Part shown: piece by piece, positions 45,158 through 53,897 of the stretch | How positions within the stretch are numbered: position 1 is the first letter of the stretch | How the letters are laid out: each line of letters starts with the position of its first letter | Assembly: GCA_001828855.1 (NCBI GenBank) | Contig: MHZT01000008.1 | Location: forward strand, 1 to 55,245 | Direction of reading: 5' to 3' | Source: Rhodobacterales bacterium RIFCSPHIGHO2_02_FULL_62_130 | Lineage (GTDB): Bacteria; Pseudomonadota; Alphaproteobacteria; Rhodobacterales; Rhodobacteraceae | DNA: 55,245 nucleotides | Program-made: the position numbers and the translations under genes | The notes under the pieces: generated by a model | The model's input: the letters and a program-made list of their open reading frames with translations, nothing else | Database searches by the model: none | Told to the model about the DNA's origin: nothing

Positions 45158-45312
45158 ATAGACCAATCATCTCAAACAAAGAGGAAGGCAAGGACGCGGT
45201 GATGGAAGCTTTGGTTAACGTGAATTTATGCGAGTTGAGTTTGTATGGCGGCGGGAACGCAAAGATTACAAGCTTTCGGCGTGGCAAGCTGGATGTCGCA
45301 TGTGTTTCTTGA
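45154..45312 (+). CDS. Possible 52-aa protein, coupled to the acyltransferase
   Basis: The frame starts with ATG overlapping the previous stop (ATGA, 45154-45157) and ends TGA 45310-45312, 15 bp before the GT2 gene. The product (MNRPIISNKEEGKDAVMEAL ... LYGGGNAKITSFRRGKLDVA) has no recognised family. The overlap and good fit between neighbours make it gene-like, but it could be the remnant of a longer gene. Confidence 0.4.
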   Translation: MNRPIISNKEEGKDAVMEALVNVNLCELSLYGGGNAKITSFRRGKLDVACVS

Positions 45313-45327
45313 GGCAGGGGCAGTCGT

Positions 45328-46074
45328 ATGAAGATTACCATCATCACGGTGGTCTACAACCGTGCCGAAACAATTGGTCAGGCGCTCGAAAGCGTCGCGT
45401 CACAGAGCCACGGCGATGTTGAGCATCTGGTGGTAGATGGAGCCTCTGTTGACGGCACGCTCGAGGAAATCTGGGCGAGGAAGCGACCGCACATGCGTGT
45501 GATCAGCGAGCCTGACGCCGGGATTTACGACGCGCTGAACAAGGGGATCGCCGCCGCGACGGGGGAGGTCATCGGGCTTATGCACAGCGATGATTTCTTC
45601 GCCCATGACGAGGTATTGCAGGACGTAGCACGTTGCTTTGAGGAGACCGGGTCAGATGCGGTCTATGGCGATCTCGACTACGTGTCGGCCAGCGACGTAA
45701 CCCGGATCGTGCGCCGCTGGGTGTCGGGCGAATACACTCAGCGTCGGCTCGCCCATGGCTGGATGCCGCCGCACCCCGCGCTCTTTGTACGGCGCGAGGT
45801 GATCGAAGCCTTCGGACCCTACGACACCAGCTATCGTATTGCCGCCGACTACGAAGCCATCCTCAGATGGTTCGGTAGAGGTGGCATCACGCCCACCTAC
45901 CTGCCAGAAGTGCTCGTGAAGATGAGGGTCGGGGGGGAAAGCAACCGGTCTATCGAACTCATCCTGAGGAAAAGCCGTGAAGACTATCGCGCGCTGCGGT
46001 CGACCGGCGTCGGCGGGGTGCGGGCTCTAGCCTGGAAAAACCTCAGCAAGCTGCCGCAATTCCTGACAAAGTGA
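45328..46074 (+). CDS. Glycosyltransferase family 2
   Basis: A 248-aa GT-A enzyme. The start [58 protein letters not shown] and [19 protein letters not shown] (DxD-like, around 90) are classic GT2/WcaA-type sequence. The end ([13 protein letters not shown]) fits enzymes adding hexoses or 6-deoxyhexoses in colanic-acid-like loci. It lies 10 bp before gmd, so it is co-transcribed with the GDP-fucose genes. Confidence 0.9.
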   Translation: MKITIITVVYNRAETIGQALESVASQSHGDVEHLVVDGASVDGTLEEIWARKRPHMRVISEPDAGIYDALNKGIAAATGEVIGLMHSDDFFAHDEVLQDVARCFEETGSDAVYGDLDYVSASDVTRIVRRWVSGEYTQRRLAHGWMPPHPALFVRREVIEAFGPYDTSYRIAADYEAILRWFGRGGITPTYLPEVLVKMRVGGESNRSIELILRKSREDYRALRSTGVGGVRALAWKNLSKLPQFLTK

Positions 46075-46084
46075 GAAACACCGT

Positions 46085-47206
46085 ATGACGAAGACAGCAT
46101 TGATCACCGGCATCACCGGGCAGGACGGCTCCTATCTGGCCGAGTTCCTGCTGGCCGAGGGCTATGAGGTGCATGGTATCAAGCGGCGGGCCTCTCTGTT
46201 CAACACCCAGCGGATCGACCATATTTATGAAGATTTGCATAATCCGAACCCCCGCCTCAAGCTCCATTATGGCGATCTGACCGACAGTTCGAACCTGACG
46301 CGGATTCTGTCAGAAGTTCGGCCTGACGAGGTCTATAATCTCGGTGCCCAAAGCCATGTCGCGGTTAGTTTCGAAGTACCGGAATACACCGCCGATGTGG
46401 ACGCAATGGGGACTCTTCGCCTGCTGGAGGCGATCCGCTTCCTAGGATTGGAAAAGAAGACTCGCTTTTATCAGGCCTCAACCTCCGAGCTCTATGGTCT
46501 CGTACAGGAAATCCCACAGCGTGAGACCACGCCCTTCTACCCCCGCAGTCCCTATGCAGTTGCCAAGATGTATGCCTACTGGATTACGGTGAATTACCGC
46601 GAGGCCTACGGAATCTATGCCTGCAACGGGATCCTCTTCAACCATGAGAGTCCGCGCCGCGGCGAGACCTTCGTGACGCGCAAGATCACCCGCGGGCTGG
46701 CCAATATCGCGCAGGGGCTGGAGCCGTGTCTTTATATGGGCAATATCGACGCACTCCGCGACTGGGGGCACGCGAGGGATTATGTGCGCATGCAATGGAT
46801 GATGCTACAACAGGACGAACCAGAGGACTTCGTGATCGCCACAGGCGTTCAATATTCGGTGCGCGAGTTTATCCAATGGAGCGCGGCGGAAGTTGGTTTA
46901 TCCCTGAGCTTCCGGGGACAAGGCGTCGAGGAGTGCGCGGTGGTCACAGCGGTCAAAGGTGACAAGGCGCCTGCGGTCAAGCCAGGCGATGTTGTCGTGC
47001 GGATCGACCCTCGCTACTTCCGCCCGGCCGAAGTGGAGACACTCTTGGGTGATCCGACGAAGGCAAAGGAAAAACTTGGCTGGGTACCAGAAATCACAGC
47101 GCAAGAGATGTGCGCCGAGATGGTGGAAGAAGACCTCAAGGCGGCCCGCCGCCACCGACTGCTTCGCGAGAACGGGCTGGACCTGCCGGTCTCGCTGGAA
47201 GGCTGA
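46085..47206 (+). CDS. gmd: GDP-mannose 4,6-dehydratase
   Basis: A 373-aa SDR enzyme, full length for Gmd. Motifs are [20 protein letters not shown] (NADP binding), [40 protein letters not shown], catalytic [20 protein letters not shown] with YxxxK in [12 protein letters not shown], and [19 protein letters not shown]. It converts GDP-D-mannose to GDP-4-keto-6-deoxymannose, the first step to GDP-L-fucose. It is followed after 11 bp by fcl. Confidence 0.95.
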   Translation: MTKTALITGITGQDGSYLAEFLLAEGYEVHGIKRRASLFNTQRIDHIYEDLHNPNPRLKLHYGDLTDSSNLTRILSEVRPDEVYNLGAQSHVAVSFEVPEYTADVDAMGTLRLLEAIRFLGLEKKTRFYQASTSELYGLVQEIPQRETTPFYPRSPYAVAKMYAYWITVNYREAYGIYACNGILFNHESPRRGETFVTRKITRGLANIAQGLEPCLYMGNIDALRDWGHARDYVRMQWMMLQQDEPEDFVIATGVQYSVREFIQWSAAEVGLSLSFRGQGVEECAVVTAVKGDKAPAVKPGDVVVRIDPRYFRPAEVETLLGDPTKAKEKLGWVPEITAQEMCAEMVEEDLKAARRHRLLRENGLDLPVSLEG

Positions 47207-47217
47207 GGAGTTCGAAC

Positions 47218-48174
47218 ATGAAGATCTACGTTGCAGGCCATCGGGGCATGGTTGGGAGCGCAATCCTGCGCCAATTGAAAACGCGCGGGGAAGACAACAT
47301 CGTCACCCGTACGCATCCCGAACTGGATCTGACCGATCAAGCCGCTGTGCGTGGCTTCATTCAGGCGGAAAAGCCGGATGTGGTAATTCTGGCTGCCGCG
47401 AAGGTGGGCGGCATTTTTGCCAACAAAACCTATCCTGCTGACTTCATATATGAAAACCTGATGATCGAATGCAACGTGATCAATCAGGCCTTTGAGGCGG
47501 GTGTCAAACGTCTGCTACAACTGGGCTCGAGCTGCATCTACCCCAAGGCTGTCGCTCAACCCATGGCAGAGAGTGCCCTTCTCACTGGCACGCTCGAACC
47601 CACGAACGAGCCCTATGCCATCGCAAAAATCGCCGGAATCAAGCTCTGCGAGAGCTACAACCGGCAACACGGGACGGATTATCGCTCCGTCATGCCTACA
47701 AACCTTTACGGGCCAGGAGACAATTTCCATCCGGAAAACAGTCATGTCCTGCCGGCACTGATCCGCCGCTTCCATGAAGCGGCCCTTGATGGGCTTGACC
47801 AGGTGACGATCTGGGGAAGTGGCAATCCGCGCCGCGAGTTCCTGCATGTCGATGACATGGCGGAAGCAAGCCTCTTCGTCCTGGACCTCGACAAGGAGGC
47901 TTATCAGGCCAACACGGAGCCGATGCTGAGCCATATCAATGTCGGAACTGGCACGGACATCTCAATCTTGGAACTGGCTCAGATGGTCGCACGGGTCACA
48001 GGGTTCCAAGGGGCGATTGTGACCGATCCCTCCAAGCCCGACGGGACCATGCAGAAACTGATGGATGTCAGCCGCCTCGCCCGCATGGGATGGCAGGCAC
48101 GTACAGGTCTTGAAGACGGCATTGCCGAGACCTACCGCTGGTATCTCGAGAATGCCGAAACCGCGCGGCATTGA
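47218..48174 (+). CDS. fcl: GDP-L-fucose synthase
   Basis: A 318-aa SDR epimerase-reductase. It starts [20 protein letters not shown]. Further motifs are [40 protein letters not shown] (Ser region) and [20 protein letters not shown] (YxxxK), then [20 protein letters not shown]. It completes GDP-L-fucose synthesis from the Gmd product. ATG 47218 follows GAGG; longer upstream frames lie inside gmd. Confidence 0.95.
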   Translation: MKIYVAGHRGMVGSAILRQLKTRGEDNIVTRTHPELDLTDQAAVRGFIQAEKPDVVILAAAKVGGIFANKTYPADFIYENLMIECNVINQAFEAGVKRLLQLGSSCIYPKAVAQPMAESALLTGTLEPTNEPYAIAKIAGIKLCESYNRQHGTDYRSVMPTNLYGPGDNFHPENSHVLPALIRRFHEAALDGLDQVTIWGSGNPRREFLHVDDMAEASLFVLDLDKEAYQANTEPMLSHINVGTGTDISILELAQMVARVTGFQGAIVTDPSKPDGTMQKLMDVSRLARMGWQARTGLEDGIAETYRWYLENAETARH

Positions 48175-48186
48175 AGGTCAAGACGC

Positions 48187-49635
48187 ATGACTTCCATTAT
48201 TCATCCCGTCCTCCTTTGCGGCGGCTCCGGAACGCGGCTCTGGCCCTTATCGCGGAAATCCTATCCGAAGCAATTCGTCAATCTCGTTGGGGAGGAAAGC
48301 CTGTTTCAGGCCTCCGCCCGGCGCCTTTCAGGCCCGGGCTTCGCTGCTCCTTCTGTCGTGACGGGTTCTGATTTTCGATTTGTCGTGGTCGAGCAATTGG
48401 CAGCGCTAAAGATCGCGCCTGCAGATATCCTGATCGAACCCTGCGCGCGTAACACGGCCGCCGCGATTTGTGCCGCCGCGCTGCGGCTTGATGCCCGGGA
48501 GCCCGGGGCGCTCCTGCTGGTTGCGCCCTCGGATCATGTCATTGCCGATCCCGATCGTTTCCGCGCTGCGGTTGTTGCCGCCGCTCCGGCTGCCGAGGCA
48601 GGACAATTGGTAACTTTTGGGATCCGGCCTGACCGCCCTGAGACTGGGTATGGCTGGCTGGAGTTGAGCACCAAACCTGATCGAGATTTCGGCGCCCTGC
48701 CCCAGCCCCTGAAATCCTTCGTGGAAAAACCAGACCGCGCCACAGCGGAGCGTCTCCTGGCAGGCGGCATGCATCTGTGGAACGCAGGTATTTTCCTATT
48801 CTCCACGACTGCAATCCTTGATGCTTTCGCCAGGCACGCACCTGATATACTGGCGCAGACCCGAGAGGCAGTTTCAAACGCCGAACAGGATCTCGACTTC
48901 ACGCGGATCGCGGCGGAGCCTTGGGAAAGGCTTGACGATATTTCGATCGATTATGCGGTCATGGAACGTGCGAACAATCTGACAGTGGTGCCCTATGGAG
49001 AAGCCTGGTCCGATCTCGGTGACTGGCAGGCGGTCTGGCGTGAGAGCCCCCCCGATGGGGATGGTGTCGTCACCTCAGGTGCCGCGACGGCGATCGATTG
49101 CACAGACACACTCCTGCACGCGACGAGCAAGACACAGCATCTAGTTGGCATCGGTCTAGAAAATATCATCGTCGTTGCCATGCCCGATGCCGTTATGGTG
49201 GCCCACAAGGACCGCGCGCAAGACGTCAAAATCGCCGTGCAAAAGCTGAAATCCAAAGGGGCGCCCCAGGCCGAAACGCTGCCACGCGACTACCGCCCTT
49301 GGGGATGGTATGAAAGTTTGGTCGTTGGGCCCCGGTTCCAGGTGAAGCGGATCGTCGTCCATCCGGGCGCCAGCCTTAGCCTGCAGAGCCATCACCATCG
49401 TGCCGAACATTGGATCGTCGTGGAGGGCACCGCAAAGGTGACGATCGACGATAGCGCGAAGCTCATCACCGAAAACCAATCGGTCTATATTCCGCTAGGT
49501 GCGGTGCATCGCATGGAAAACCCCGGGAAACTGCCGCTTACGCTGATCGAAGTTCAGACCGGCAGCTATCTCGGTGAGGATGACATCATCCGATACGAAG
49601 ATGTCTATGCGCGTGGCCAAGGCGCCAAAGGCTGA
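48187..49635 (+). CDS. manC: Mannose-1-phosphate guanylyltransferase / mannose-6-phosphate isomerase
   Basis: A 482-aa bifunctional type II PMI-GMP. The GMP domain shows LLCGGSGTRLWPLSRKSYPK, EPCARNTAAAICAAAL, LLVAPSDHVIADPDRFR and FVEKPDRATAERLL. The C-terminal cupin PMI domain (from about 365) shows YRPWGWYESLVVGPRFQVKR, LSLQSHHHRAEHWIVVEGTA and YIPLGAVHRMENPGKLPL. It makes mannose-6-phosphate and GDP-mannose, the entry to GDP-fucose. It starts 12 bp after fcl. Confidence 0.95.
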   Translation: MTSIIHPVLLCGGSGTRLWPLSRKSYPKQFVNLVGEESLFQASARRLSGPGFAAPSVVTGSDFRFVVVEQLAALKIAPADILIEPCARNTAAAICAAALRLDAREPGALLLVAPSDHVIADPDRFRAAVVAAAPAAEAGQLVTFGIRPDRPETGYGWLELSTKPDRDFGALPQPLKSFVEKPDRATAERLLAGGMHLWNAGIFLFSTTAILDAFARHAPDILAQTREAVSNAEQDLDFTRIAAEPWERLDDISIDYAVMERANNLTVVPYGEAWSDLGDWQAVWRESPPDGDGVVTSGAATAIDCTDTLLHATSKTQHLVGIGLENIIVVAMPDAVMVAHKDRAQDVKIAVQKLKSKGAPQAETLPRDYRPWGWYESLVVGPRFQVKRIVVHPGASLSLQSHHHRAEHWIVVEGTAKVTIDDSAKLITENQSVYIPLGAVHRMENPGKLPLTLIEVQTGSYLGEDDIIRYEDVYARGQGAKG

Positions 49636-49658
49636 ACCTCGCAGGCAAGGAAAAGGCG

Positions 49659-51062
49659 ATGGCACCGAAATTCGGAACAAGCGGGCTGCGGGGTCTGGTG
49701 AGCGAACTGACCCCCGCTCTGGTTTCTGAGTATGTTCGCGCCTTTCTGGCGGCTTGCCCGATCGGAACCGGTCTTTACGTTGCACGCGACCTTCGCCCCT
49801 CCTCGCCAGACATTGCGGCAGCGGTCATTGCTGCGGCGCGCGGCGCAGGCATTCAGGTGACCGATTGCGGCGAAGCCCCGACGCCGGCACTGGCACTGGC
49901 CTCGATGCACGCCGGCGCGGCGGCGGTAATGATCACGGGCAGCCACATTCCCGCCGACCGCAACGGGCTCAAATTCTACCTCCCGGACGGTGAAATCTCC
50001 AAGGCGGACGAAGCGGCAATCCGCGCTGCACTGGAATCCGCTCCAGCCGTGATCGGGCCGGACCAAGGCGCCTTGCGCTCCGCCGAGGTCGGCCCCGCCT
50101 GGGTTGCCCGTTATGTGGCGGCTTTTGGCGCAACGGCGTTGCGCGGATTGAAGATCGGCGTCTGGTCGCACAGCGCCGTCAGTCGGGATCTGCTCGTCCA
50201 GACTCTGCACGAGCTTGGGGCCGAGGTGATTGAGTTGGGCCGATCGGACAGCTTCATTCCTGTCGACACCGAGGCCGTCCCCGATTGGGCCAAGGCAAAG
50301 ATCGCGTCCTGGGTAACAGCACATAGACTTGATGCGCTTGTGTCGACCGATGGAGATGGCGACAGGCCTCTCGTTGCCAACGCGTTAGGCCGGGTCATTC
50401 CGGGAGATATTCTGGGCCAGATCACTGCAACTGTGATCGGCGCAGAGCAAGTCGTGACGCCGATCAGTTCGAACAGCGGCGTTGAGGCGGAAGGGCGCTT
50501 CGGCCGCGTGATGCGCACCCGGATCGGTTCACCTTTCGTGATCGAAGGCATGAAGGCGCTCGGTGGCCGCGTGGTGGGCTATGAAGCCAACGGCGGATTT
50601 CTGCTCGGCTTTCCCGCTACACTGGCGAAGGGAATTTTGGCTCCTCTGGCGACCCGTGACAGTCTGCTTCCGATCATCGCACCCTTGTCTTGCCTCCGGA
50701 AGACGGGAAGCCTCGCCGATCTCGTCGCACGCGAACCCGCCCGGTTCACCGCTACGGACCGATTGGAAGGAGTAGAGCCCGTAACGTCTCGCGCCCTGAT
50801 CGAGCGTTTCCGGGCAGATCAGGCACGGCTTGCGGCCTTCCTCTCGAGCCTGGACGAGACTCCTCTTCACATCGACCAGACGGATGGATTGCGCATTAAT
50901 TGCGCCTCCGGGCGCGTGGTGCATTTCAGGCCTTCGGGGAATGCGCCTGAGTTGCGTCTTTATGTTGAAGCCGAAACGGCTTTCGCAGCCGATGACCTCC
51001 TTGCAAAGGGACTTTCCGGACTGGCGCGCGCGATCACCACTCGCCTGGGCTGGGCGCCCTAG
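49659..51062 (+). CDS. manB: Phosphomannomutase / phosphohexomutase
   Basis: A 467-aa alpha-D-phosphohexomutase. The N-terminus is FGTSGLRGLVSELTPALVSE. The phosphoserine loop is VMITGSHIPADRNGLKFY (Ser about 95), the Mg loop is STDGDGDRPLV (about 225), the sugar loop is VGYEANGGFLLG and the phosphate loop is FRPSGNAPELRLYVEAE. With ManC, Gmd and Fcl it completes fructose-6-phosphate to GDP-L-fucose. It lies 23 bp after manC and is the last gene of the EPS cluster. Confidence 0.9.
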   Translation: MAPKFGTSGLRGLVSELTPALVSEYVRAFLAACPIGTGLYVARDLRPSSPDIAAAVIAAARGAGIQVTDCGEAPTPALALASMHAGAAAVMITGSHIPADRNGLKFYLPDGEISKADEAAIRAALESAPAVIGPDQGALRSAEVGPAWVARYVAAFGATALRGLKIGVWSHSAVSRDLLVQTLHELGAEVIELGRSDSFIPVDTEAVPDWAKAKIASWVTAHRLDALVSTDGDGDRPLVANALGRVIPGDILGQITATVIGAEQVVTPISSNSGVEAEGRFGRVMRTRIGSPFVIEGMKALGGRVVGYEANGGFLLGFPATLAKGILAPLATRDSLLPIIAPLSCLRKTGSLADLVAREPARFTATDRLEGVEPVTSRALIERFRADQARLAAFLSSLDETPLHIDQTDGLRINCASGRVVHFRPSGNAPELRLYVEAETAFAADDLLAKGLSGLARAITTRLGWAP

Positions 51063-51087
51063 CCTGCAGGAAACGGCTGCGGCGGCA

Positions 51088-51348
51088 ATGGCACAAAACA
51101 AGAATAATCGTCCATTCCGCATTGTGGCCTGTACCCTGATGTCACTGGGACAGACCGTCATGTGCTTGCCATGCCACGGCGCCCATGAGCGCAGTTCAGA
51201 GGCATGGCGTCTGGCCCGTCGCCGTGCGGCCGCGCTTTTCACTGGCGAAATACAGAATCCAGCGGTCGTGGAGACGCAGCGGAAGATGAACGCGCTCACT
51301 GCCAGACATTATGCTCGGCAAGTTCGAGATAGCGTGCGAGTACATTGA
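51088..51348 (+). CDS. Possible small hypothetical protein
   Basis: An 86-aa basic frame (MAQNKNNRPFRIVACTLMSL ... SEAWRLARRRAAALFTGEIQ) follows manB. It overlaps the 3' end of the convergent recombinase gene by about 50 bp. It has a short hydrophobic stretch (VACTLMSLGQTVMCL) and many Arg codons. I see no known family and coding is uncertain. Confidence 0.3.
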   Translation: MAQNKNNRPFRIVACTLMSLGQTVMCLPCHGAHERSSEAWRLARRRAAALFTGEIQNPAVVETQRKMNALTARHYARQVRDSVRVH

Positions 51349-52210
51349 CCGATTTCCAGCCTCCTGCGCGCATGATCGCGACGGTATCGTGGCCGGCTTT
51401 CAGGAGATCCTGAGCGGCACCGACACGCATCGAATGCCCACTGAAGTCCTCGATGTCTTCAGGATCGAGCCCGGCCTGCCGCGCTGCAGTCTTGATGAGG
51501 CGCTTGACGGTAGTGTCGCTGAGCGAGCGCTCGACGGCGACGCCCTGGTAGATTGGGCAGAAGAGCGGCCCGATGTCGGGCCCCCGCCAGTCGAGCCAGT
51601 CCGCGATCAGGCGGCCGGTGCGCTTCGAGGTGAAGGCGATTCGGCCGAGACCTGCCTGATCGGCCTTGCTACGCCGGATCAGGACACGGAGCGTGCCGTC
51701 TGAACGGGGATTGATGTCGTCGGTCGAAAGGGCCACCAGTTCCGAGCGCCGAGTCAGCAGATCATAGCCCAGCGACAGCATTGCCCGGTTGCGCAGACCC
51801 CAGGGAGTATCGGGCTGAGCCGCCAGAAATCGATCCAGGTAGTCGCGGGTCAAGCCTTTGGCCTGTTTCGGACGGGAGGTTTTCCGGCGGCGGATACGAC
51901 GGAAGGTTAGGTTGATCTCTTCGTCCCAGGTCGGGTCAGGCAGACGCAGCAGTTGATGGATCTTGCGAATGGCATAGAGCCGGCGACGCACCGAATTCGG
52001 CACATGCTCAACGGCATCCGCCTCCAGAAAGGCGCAGACGGTGTCGACGCAGGCCGGGAAAGGGTCCTGATGATTGGCCTCGCACCAGGCGACAAAGGCG
52101 CTGACGTCGGCATAATAGGACTTCATCGTTGCCGGCGCATAGGCACCTTCGAGACGCTTGAATTCTGAGCGCCAGTCGTGTTGTGTATGCGAAGGGGTGC
52201 AAGTGGTCAT
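51296..52210 (-). CDS. Tyrosine recombinase (XerC/D-like)
   Basis: A 304-aa recombinase. The SAM-like core-binding domain covers about 15-105 (APATMKSYYADVSAFVAWCE). The catalytic domain carries R155 (LLTRRSELVAL), K182 (RRSKADQ), H259 and R262 (SGHSMRVGAAQ), W285 (AGGWKSVNV) and the nucleophile Y294 (LARYLELAEH). Size and composition fit plasmid or integron-like recombinases that resolve multimers or move cassettes. ATG 52210 is chosen because an upstream palindrome (52211-52233) ends next to it; longer starts at 52231 or 52246 would run through it. It is convergent with the EPS cluster and divergent from the XRE gene. Confidence 0.88.
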   Translation of the reverse strand: MTTCTPSHTQHDWRSEFKRLEGAYAPATMKSYYADVSAFVAWCEANHQDPFPACVDTVCAFLEADAVEHVPNSVRRRLYAIRKIHQLLRLPDPTWDEEINLTFRRIRRRKTSRPKQAKGLTRDYLDRFLAAQPDTPWGLRNRAMLSLGYDLLTRRSELVALSTDDINPRSDGTLRVLIRRSKADQAGLGRIAFTSKRTGRLIADWLDWRGPDIGPLFCPIYQGVAVERSLSDTTVKRLIKTAARQAGLDPEDIEDFSGHSMRVGAAQDLLKAGHDTVAIMRAGGWKSVNVLARYLELAEHNVWQ

Positions 52211-52233
52211 AAATGTCCACTTAATGGACATTT
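52211..52233. promoter_or_regulatory. Palindrome in divergent recombinase/XRE region
   Basis: AAATGTCCA (52211-52219) and TGGACATTT (52225-52233) form a perfect 9-bp inverted repeat with a CTTAA spacer. It fills most of the gap between the recombinase start (52210, minus) and the XRE start (52246, plus). This is a typical operator for the small XRE regulator controlling both genes. Confidence 0.6.
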
Positions 52234-52245
52234 GGGGGTTTGTCA

Positions 52246-52494
52246 ATGCTTACAGGTGTGCAAGTTCGCATGGCGCGCGTAGCGTTGAACATGTCTGCGG
52301 ATACACTTGCCGAAAAAGCTGGCGTGGCCTCCAAAACAATAAGACGAATTGAATCAGCTGAAGGCATTCCAACTTCCTCAGCGAAAACCATTGCAAGCAT
52401 CCAGACAGCCCTCGAAACCGCCGGCATCGAATTCATCGGCAGCCCGGAGGATGCCCCCGGCATCCGCATCCATCCCCGCCCCACAACTGGCTGA
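52246..52494 (+). CDS. Small XRE-family HTH regulator
   Basis: An 82-aa protein consisting mainly of a Cro/C1-type HTH: VQVRMARVALNMSADTLAEK then AGVASKTIRRIESAEGIPTS, followed by a short tail typical of single-domain plasmid regulators (IQTALETAGIEFIGSPEDAP). It probably represses itself and the divergent recombinase through the palindrome at 52211-52233. It ends 5 bp before the YdcF-family gene. Confidence 0.85.
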   Translation: MLTGVQVRMARVALNMSADTLAEKAGVASKTIRRIESAEGIPTSSAKTIASIQTALETAGIEFIGSPEDAPGIRIHPRPTTG

Positions 52495-52499
52495 CCCCT

Positions 52500-53297
52500 T
52501 TGGACAGCCTGTTTTTCCTTGCTTCAAAGCTGATCTGGCTGATGATCCGCCCGGAAAGCTGGCTTGCAGGGACATTTCTGATTGGGACCCTTGCGCTGTG
52601 GGCAGGTCGCCTGCGCACCGCAAAGGTCCTCCTGACCACAGCCCTCTTGGCGCTGATCACCATCGGCATCTTCCCCCTCGGCCTCATTCTTATCGCCCCG
52701 CTGGAAGCCCGTCATCCCCCGTCCCCCGCGCTCCAGGAGATTGCTGGCATAATCGTGCTGGGAGGCGGCGAGGAAGCTGATCGCTGGGCGGCGTCGGGCG
52801 AGATCGCACTGAACGAGGCGGGCGAGCGGTTCCTCGCAGGCATTGCGCTCGCCCATCGCTTTCCCGACGCACCCCTCCTCTTCACTGGCGGCGCGCCAAG
52901 GCTCATCGGCGCCGGTCCCGCCACCAGATCCCTCGCCGAGACTATCTTTCAGGCGGGCGGCATCGCCCCGGAGCGGATCCTGATCGAGGACCGCGCGCGC
53001 AACACCGCCGAGAATGCCAGCCTGACCCTCGAACTTCTCGAAAGCCTCGACAGTGCAACCCCCAACAGCGACGCACCTTGGATCCTCGTCACCTCGGCTT
53101 TTCACATGCCGCGTGCGATGGCGAGTTTTGAAGCCGCGGGCTGGACCACCCTCACGCCTTGGCCTACGGATTTTCGGGGTGGCGTGTTTCGTGCCCGCAT
53201 CGGCTGGCATCTGGCGCGCAATCTCGACGAGCTTAACCTCGCCACAAAGGAATGGCTGGGCATCCTCGCCTACCGCCTCACCGGCCGCGCGCTCTGA
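52500..53297 (+). CDS. YdcF/ElyC-family (DUF218) membrane protein
   Basis: A 265-aa protein with two or three N-terminal hydrophobic segments (LFFLASKLIWLMI, WLAGTFLIGTLALWAG, LLTTALLALITIGIFPLGLI) followed by the DUF218 domain: IIVLGGGEEADRW, ALNEAGERFLAGIALAHRFP, LLFTGGAPR, ERILIEDRARNTAENASLTL and ILVTSAFHMPRAMASFEAAG. Family members such as ElyC affect envelope and lipid-carrier-dependent polymer assembly, which would suit a position beside an EPS cluster. The start is TTG 52500, 5 bp after the XRE stop. Confidence 0.85.
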   Translation: MDSLFFLASKLIWLMIRPESWLAGTFLIGTLALWAGRLRTAKVLLTTALLALITIGIFPLGLILIAPLEARHPPSPALQEIAGIIVLGGGEEADRWAASGEIALNEAGERFLAGIALAHRFPDAPLLFTGGAPRLIGAGPATRSLAETIFQAGGIAPERILIEDRARNTAENASLTLELLESLDSATPNSDAPWILVTSAFHMPRAMASFEAAGWTTLTPWPTDFRGGVFRARIGWHLARNLDELNLATKEWLGILAYRLTGRAL

Positions 53298-53479
53298 GCC
53301 CAAAATCCTCCAAATGCCCGATAACGCTGACGGTCAGCCTGCATGGCCTTTGTCAATCCCGGCCAGTTCACTTGAAAGCTAAGGCTTCGCCGAGTGCCGT
53401 CTGGTTGGTTTTTTGACGTTGTCTTAGAATCGGCGCTATGATCGACTAAAGAGTCAGACCCGCCGTAGAGATCCTGTCT
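53298..53479. other. Intergenic stretch before the IS66 remnant
   Basis: No gene or clear signal is visible between the YdcF-family gene and the IS66 tnpA remnant. Confidence 0.3.
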
Positions 53480-53800
53480 ATGACCGATACCGGGCGACGC
53501 CGGCGCTTGCCGGATGCAGAGAACGTTAGCAGTGTTGAAGAAAGCTTTGGAGCACCTGGCCGGATGGCCGAGACTGCCCGACGGCATGATCCGAGGCGAT
53601 CGTTGTTGGTGCGCTGGCGCCGGCACTATCGTGACGGTGAATAGGCCGTTGGTTTCGAACTGCCCCGGGTTGCGCCGTTGACCATTCCAGAACAGGAAGT
53701 CTGTGGGATAGCATCGGAGCGGGCCCGCCGGAAGCTGCTATCGCGCCTGCGGCAGCTGGCTTGGTTGAAATCACACGCGCGAATGGCAGGTGCCTAGCCG
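53480..53800 (+). pseudogene. IS66-family TnpA, degenerate
   Basis: From ATG 53480 the frame gives MTDTGRRRRLPDAEN ... VEESFGAPGRMAETARRHDP and RRSLLVRWRRHYRDG, the HTH of an IS66 TnpA, then an in-frame TAG. Similarity continues weakly (RKLLSRLRQLAWLKSH) to about 53800. This is a third IS66 trace, different from those at 2240 and 23033. Confidence 0.6.
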
Positions 53801-53897
53801 ATGTACTGCGCCGCCTGCCGGATATACAAACATCGCGTGTGCATGAATTTCTTCCCTGTAACTGGAAGTCAGCAACAGAATTGAAGAGGATTGCTGC

